Positions 63,786 to 64,000 of a stretch of 64,000 nt of DNA are shown in pieces. The notes under the pieces were generated by a model. It saw only the letters and a list, made by a program, of their open reading frames with translations, was not told where the DNA came from and did no database searches. A program made the position numbers and the translations under genes. The stretch comes from Methylocystis echinoides (GTDB lineage Bacteria; Pseudomonadota; Alphaproteobacteria; Rhizobiales; Beijerinckiaceae): contig NZ_BSEC01000004.1 in assembly GCF_027923385.1 (NCBI RefSeq), positions 129,081-193,080 on the forward strand, in the 5' to 3' direction. Numbering within the stretch: the stretch's first letter is position 1; each line of letters starts with the position of its first letter.

Positions 63786-64000
63786 GCCTCCGCCTTGTGC
63801 CCGTGGCTCGCGCCTTCCGCCTCGCCGATTTCGCGCAGGCGGTTGGTCAGCGCGAGCTTGTCGAGCCGGTGCAGCGGCGTCGCCAGCAACAGCGAAATGC
63901 GCGTCTTCATGTAGCGGAAAGCGAGGTTGAATGCCTTCTGCTTCTCGATGTCCGAGCCCTCGACGGCGGCGGGGTCTTCAATGCCCCAATGCGCGGTCAT
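63782..64000 (-). CDS. Second arsenate reductase (LMW-phosphatase type), C-terminal part at window edge
   Basis: The last 72 codons of a gene that continues beyond the window read TAHWGIEDPAAVEGSDIEKQ, KAFNLAFRYMKTRISLLLAT, PLHRLDKLALTNRLREIG. This is the C-terminal end of the thioredoxin-coupled, low-molecular-weight-phosphatase-like arsenate reductases found in alphaproteobacterial ars operons. The start is outside the window, and the Met at 64000 is internal. Its stop overlaps the start of arsC. Confidence 0.75.
   Translation of the reverse strand: MTAHWGIEDPAAVEGSDIEKQKAFNLAFRYMKTRISLLLATPLHRLDKLALTNRLREIGEAEGASHGHKAEA

Noticed and set aside
1..64000. CRISPR arrays, rRNA and tRNA genes
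   Set aside because: No regularly spaced repeats, no rRNA-like blocks and no cloverleaf-type sequence was noticed by eye; a covariance-model scan was not possible.

Overview
The window looks like accessory DNA (a plasmid or large genomic island) from a GC-rich alphaproteobacterial methylotroph, most likely a type II methanotroph of the Methylocystis/Methylosinus kind. This is an inference. It rests on an orphan pqqA, a PQQ/lanthanide-type gene set, a LuxR/MxaB-like regulator, an Hcp-partner reductase of MmoC type, and Rhizobiales-type plasmid genes (ScpB, ArdC, DUF932). No rRNA, tRNA or CRISPR array was seen.

Region 1 (1-5.9 kb) is PQQ/rare-earth related. It holds a 25-residue pqqA, a substrate-binding protein of the PQQ-alcohol-dehydrogenase ABC family, a frameshifted four-EF-hand protein whose EF spacing matches lanmodulin, and an intact TonB receptor. 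A scar follows in which a receiver domain without its phospho-Asp, an ScpB relic and a NikR C-terminal domain are fused.

Region 2 (6-20.8 kb) is a mobile-element graveyard. It contains truncated DUF932, ArdC, a tyrosine recombinase broken by two frameshifts, a complete ISL3 element, a DAO-type oxidoreductase, a complete IS21 element abutting a CIA30 gene, relics of ISL3, GlxA-type regulator, serC and IS3, and an intact serA.

Region 3 (20.8-32.7 kb) holds intact genes. These are a one-heme cytochrome c and a ferric-reductase-like oxidoreductase, carbonic anhydrase with a SulP transporter, a redox-looking MarR with a CPVC thioredoxin-fold protein, a LysR/MFS pair with a clear T-N11-A box, 5-aminolevulinate synthase and an HPP protein.

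Region 4 (33-53.5 kb) is a nitrogen-oxide island. An ECF sigma factor and zinc anti-sigma candidate precede a truncated hemoglobin and its flavoprotein reductase. Next comes nosRZDFYX, encoding N2O reductase with a Tat-exported clade I NosZ but no nosL. The nos operon diverges from an unrecognised ferritin-like gene. Then come NsrR, Hcp, an MmoC/Hcr-like reductase, FolE, a Rieske fragment, NnrS and a CopD-like membrane protein. The nosR/ferritin-like and hcp promoters share a 16-bp motif that may be a common operator. No nirK/nirS or norBC is visible, so the island reads as N2O respiration plus NO/hydroxylamine protection.

Region 5 (53.8-64 kb) has an OmpA-like protein fused to a P-type ATPase tail, a membrane/cupin pair, a NarL-type sensor kinase and regulator with a DUF3280 protein, a broken methyltransferase, and an arsenic operon on the minus strand (LMW-type arsC, Grx-type arsC, arsD, arsA, acr3, a DnaJ-zinc-finger-like small protein) that runs off the right edge.
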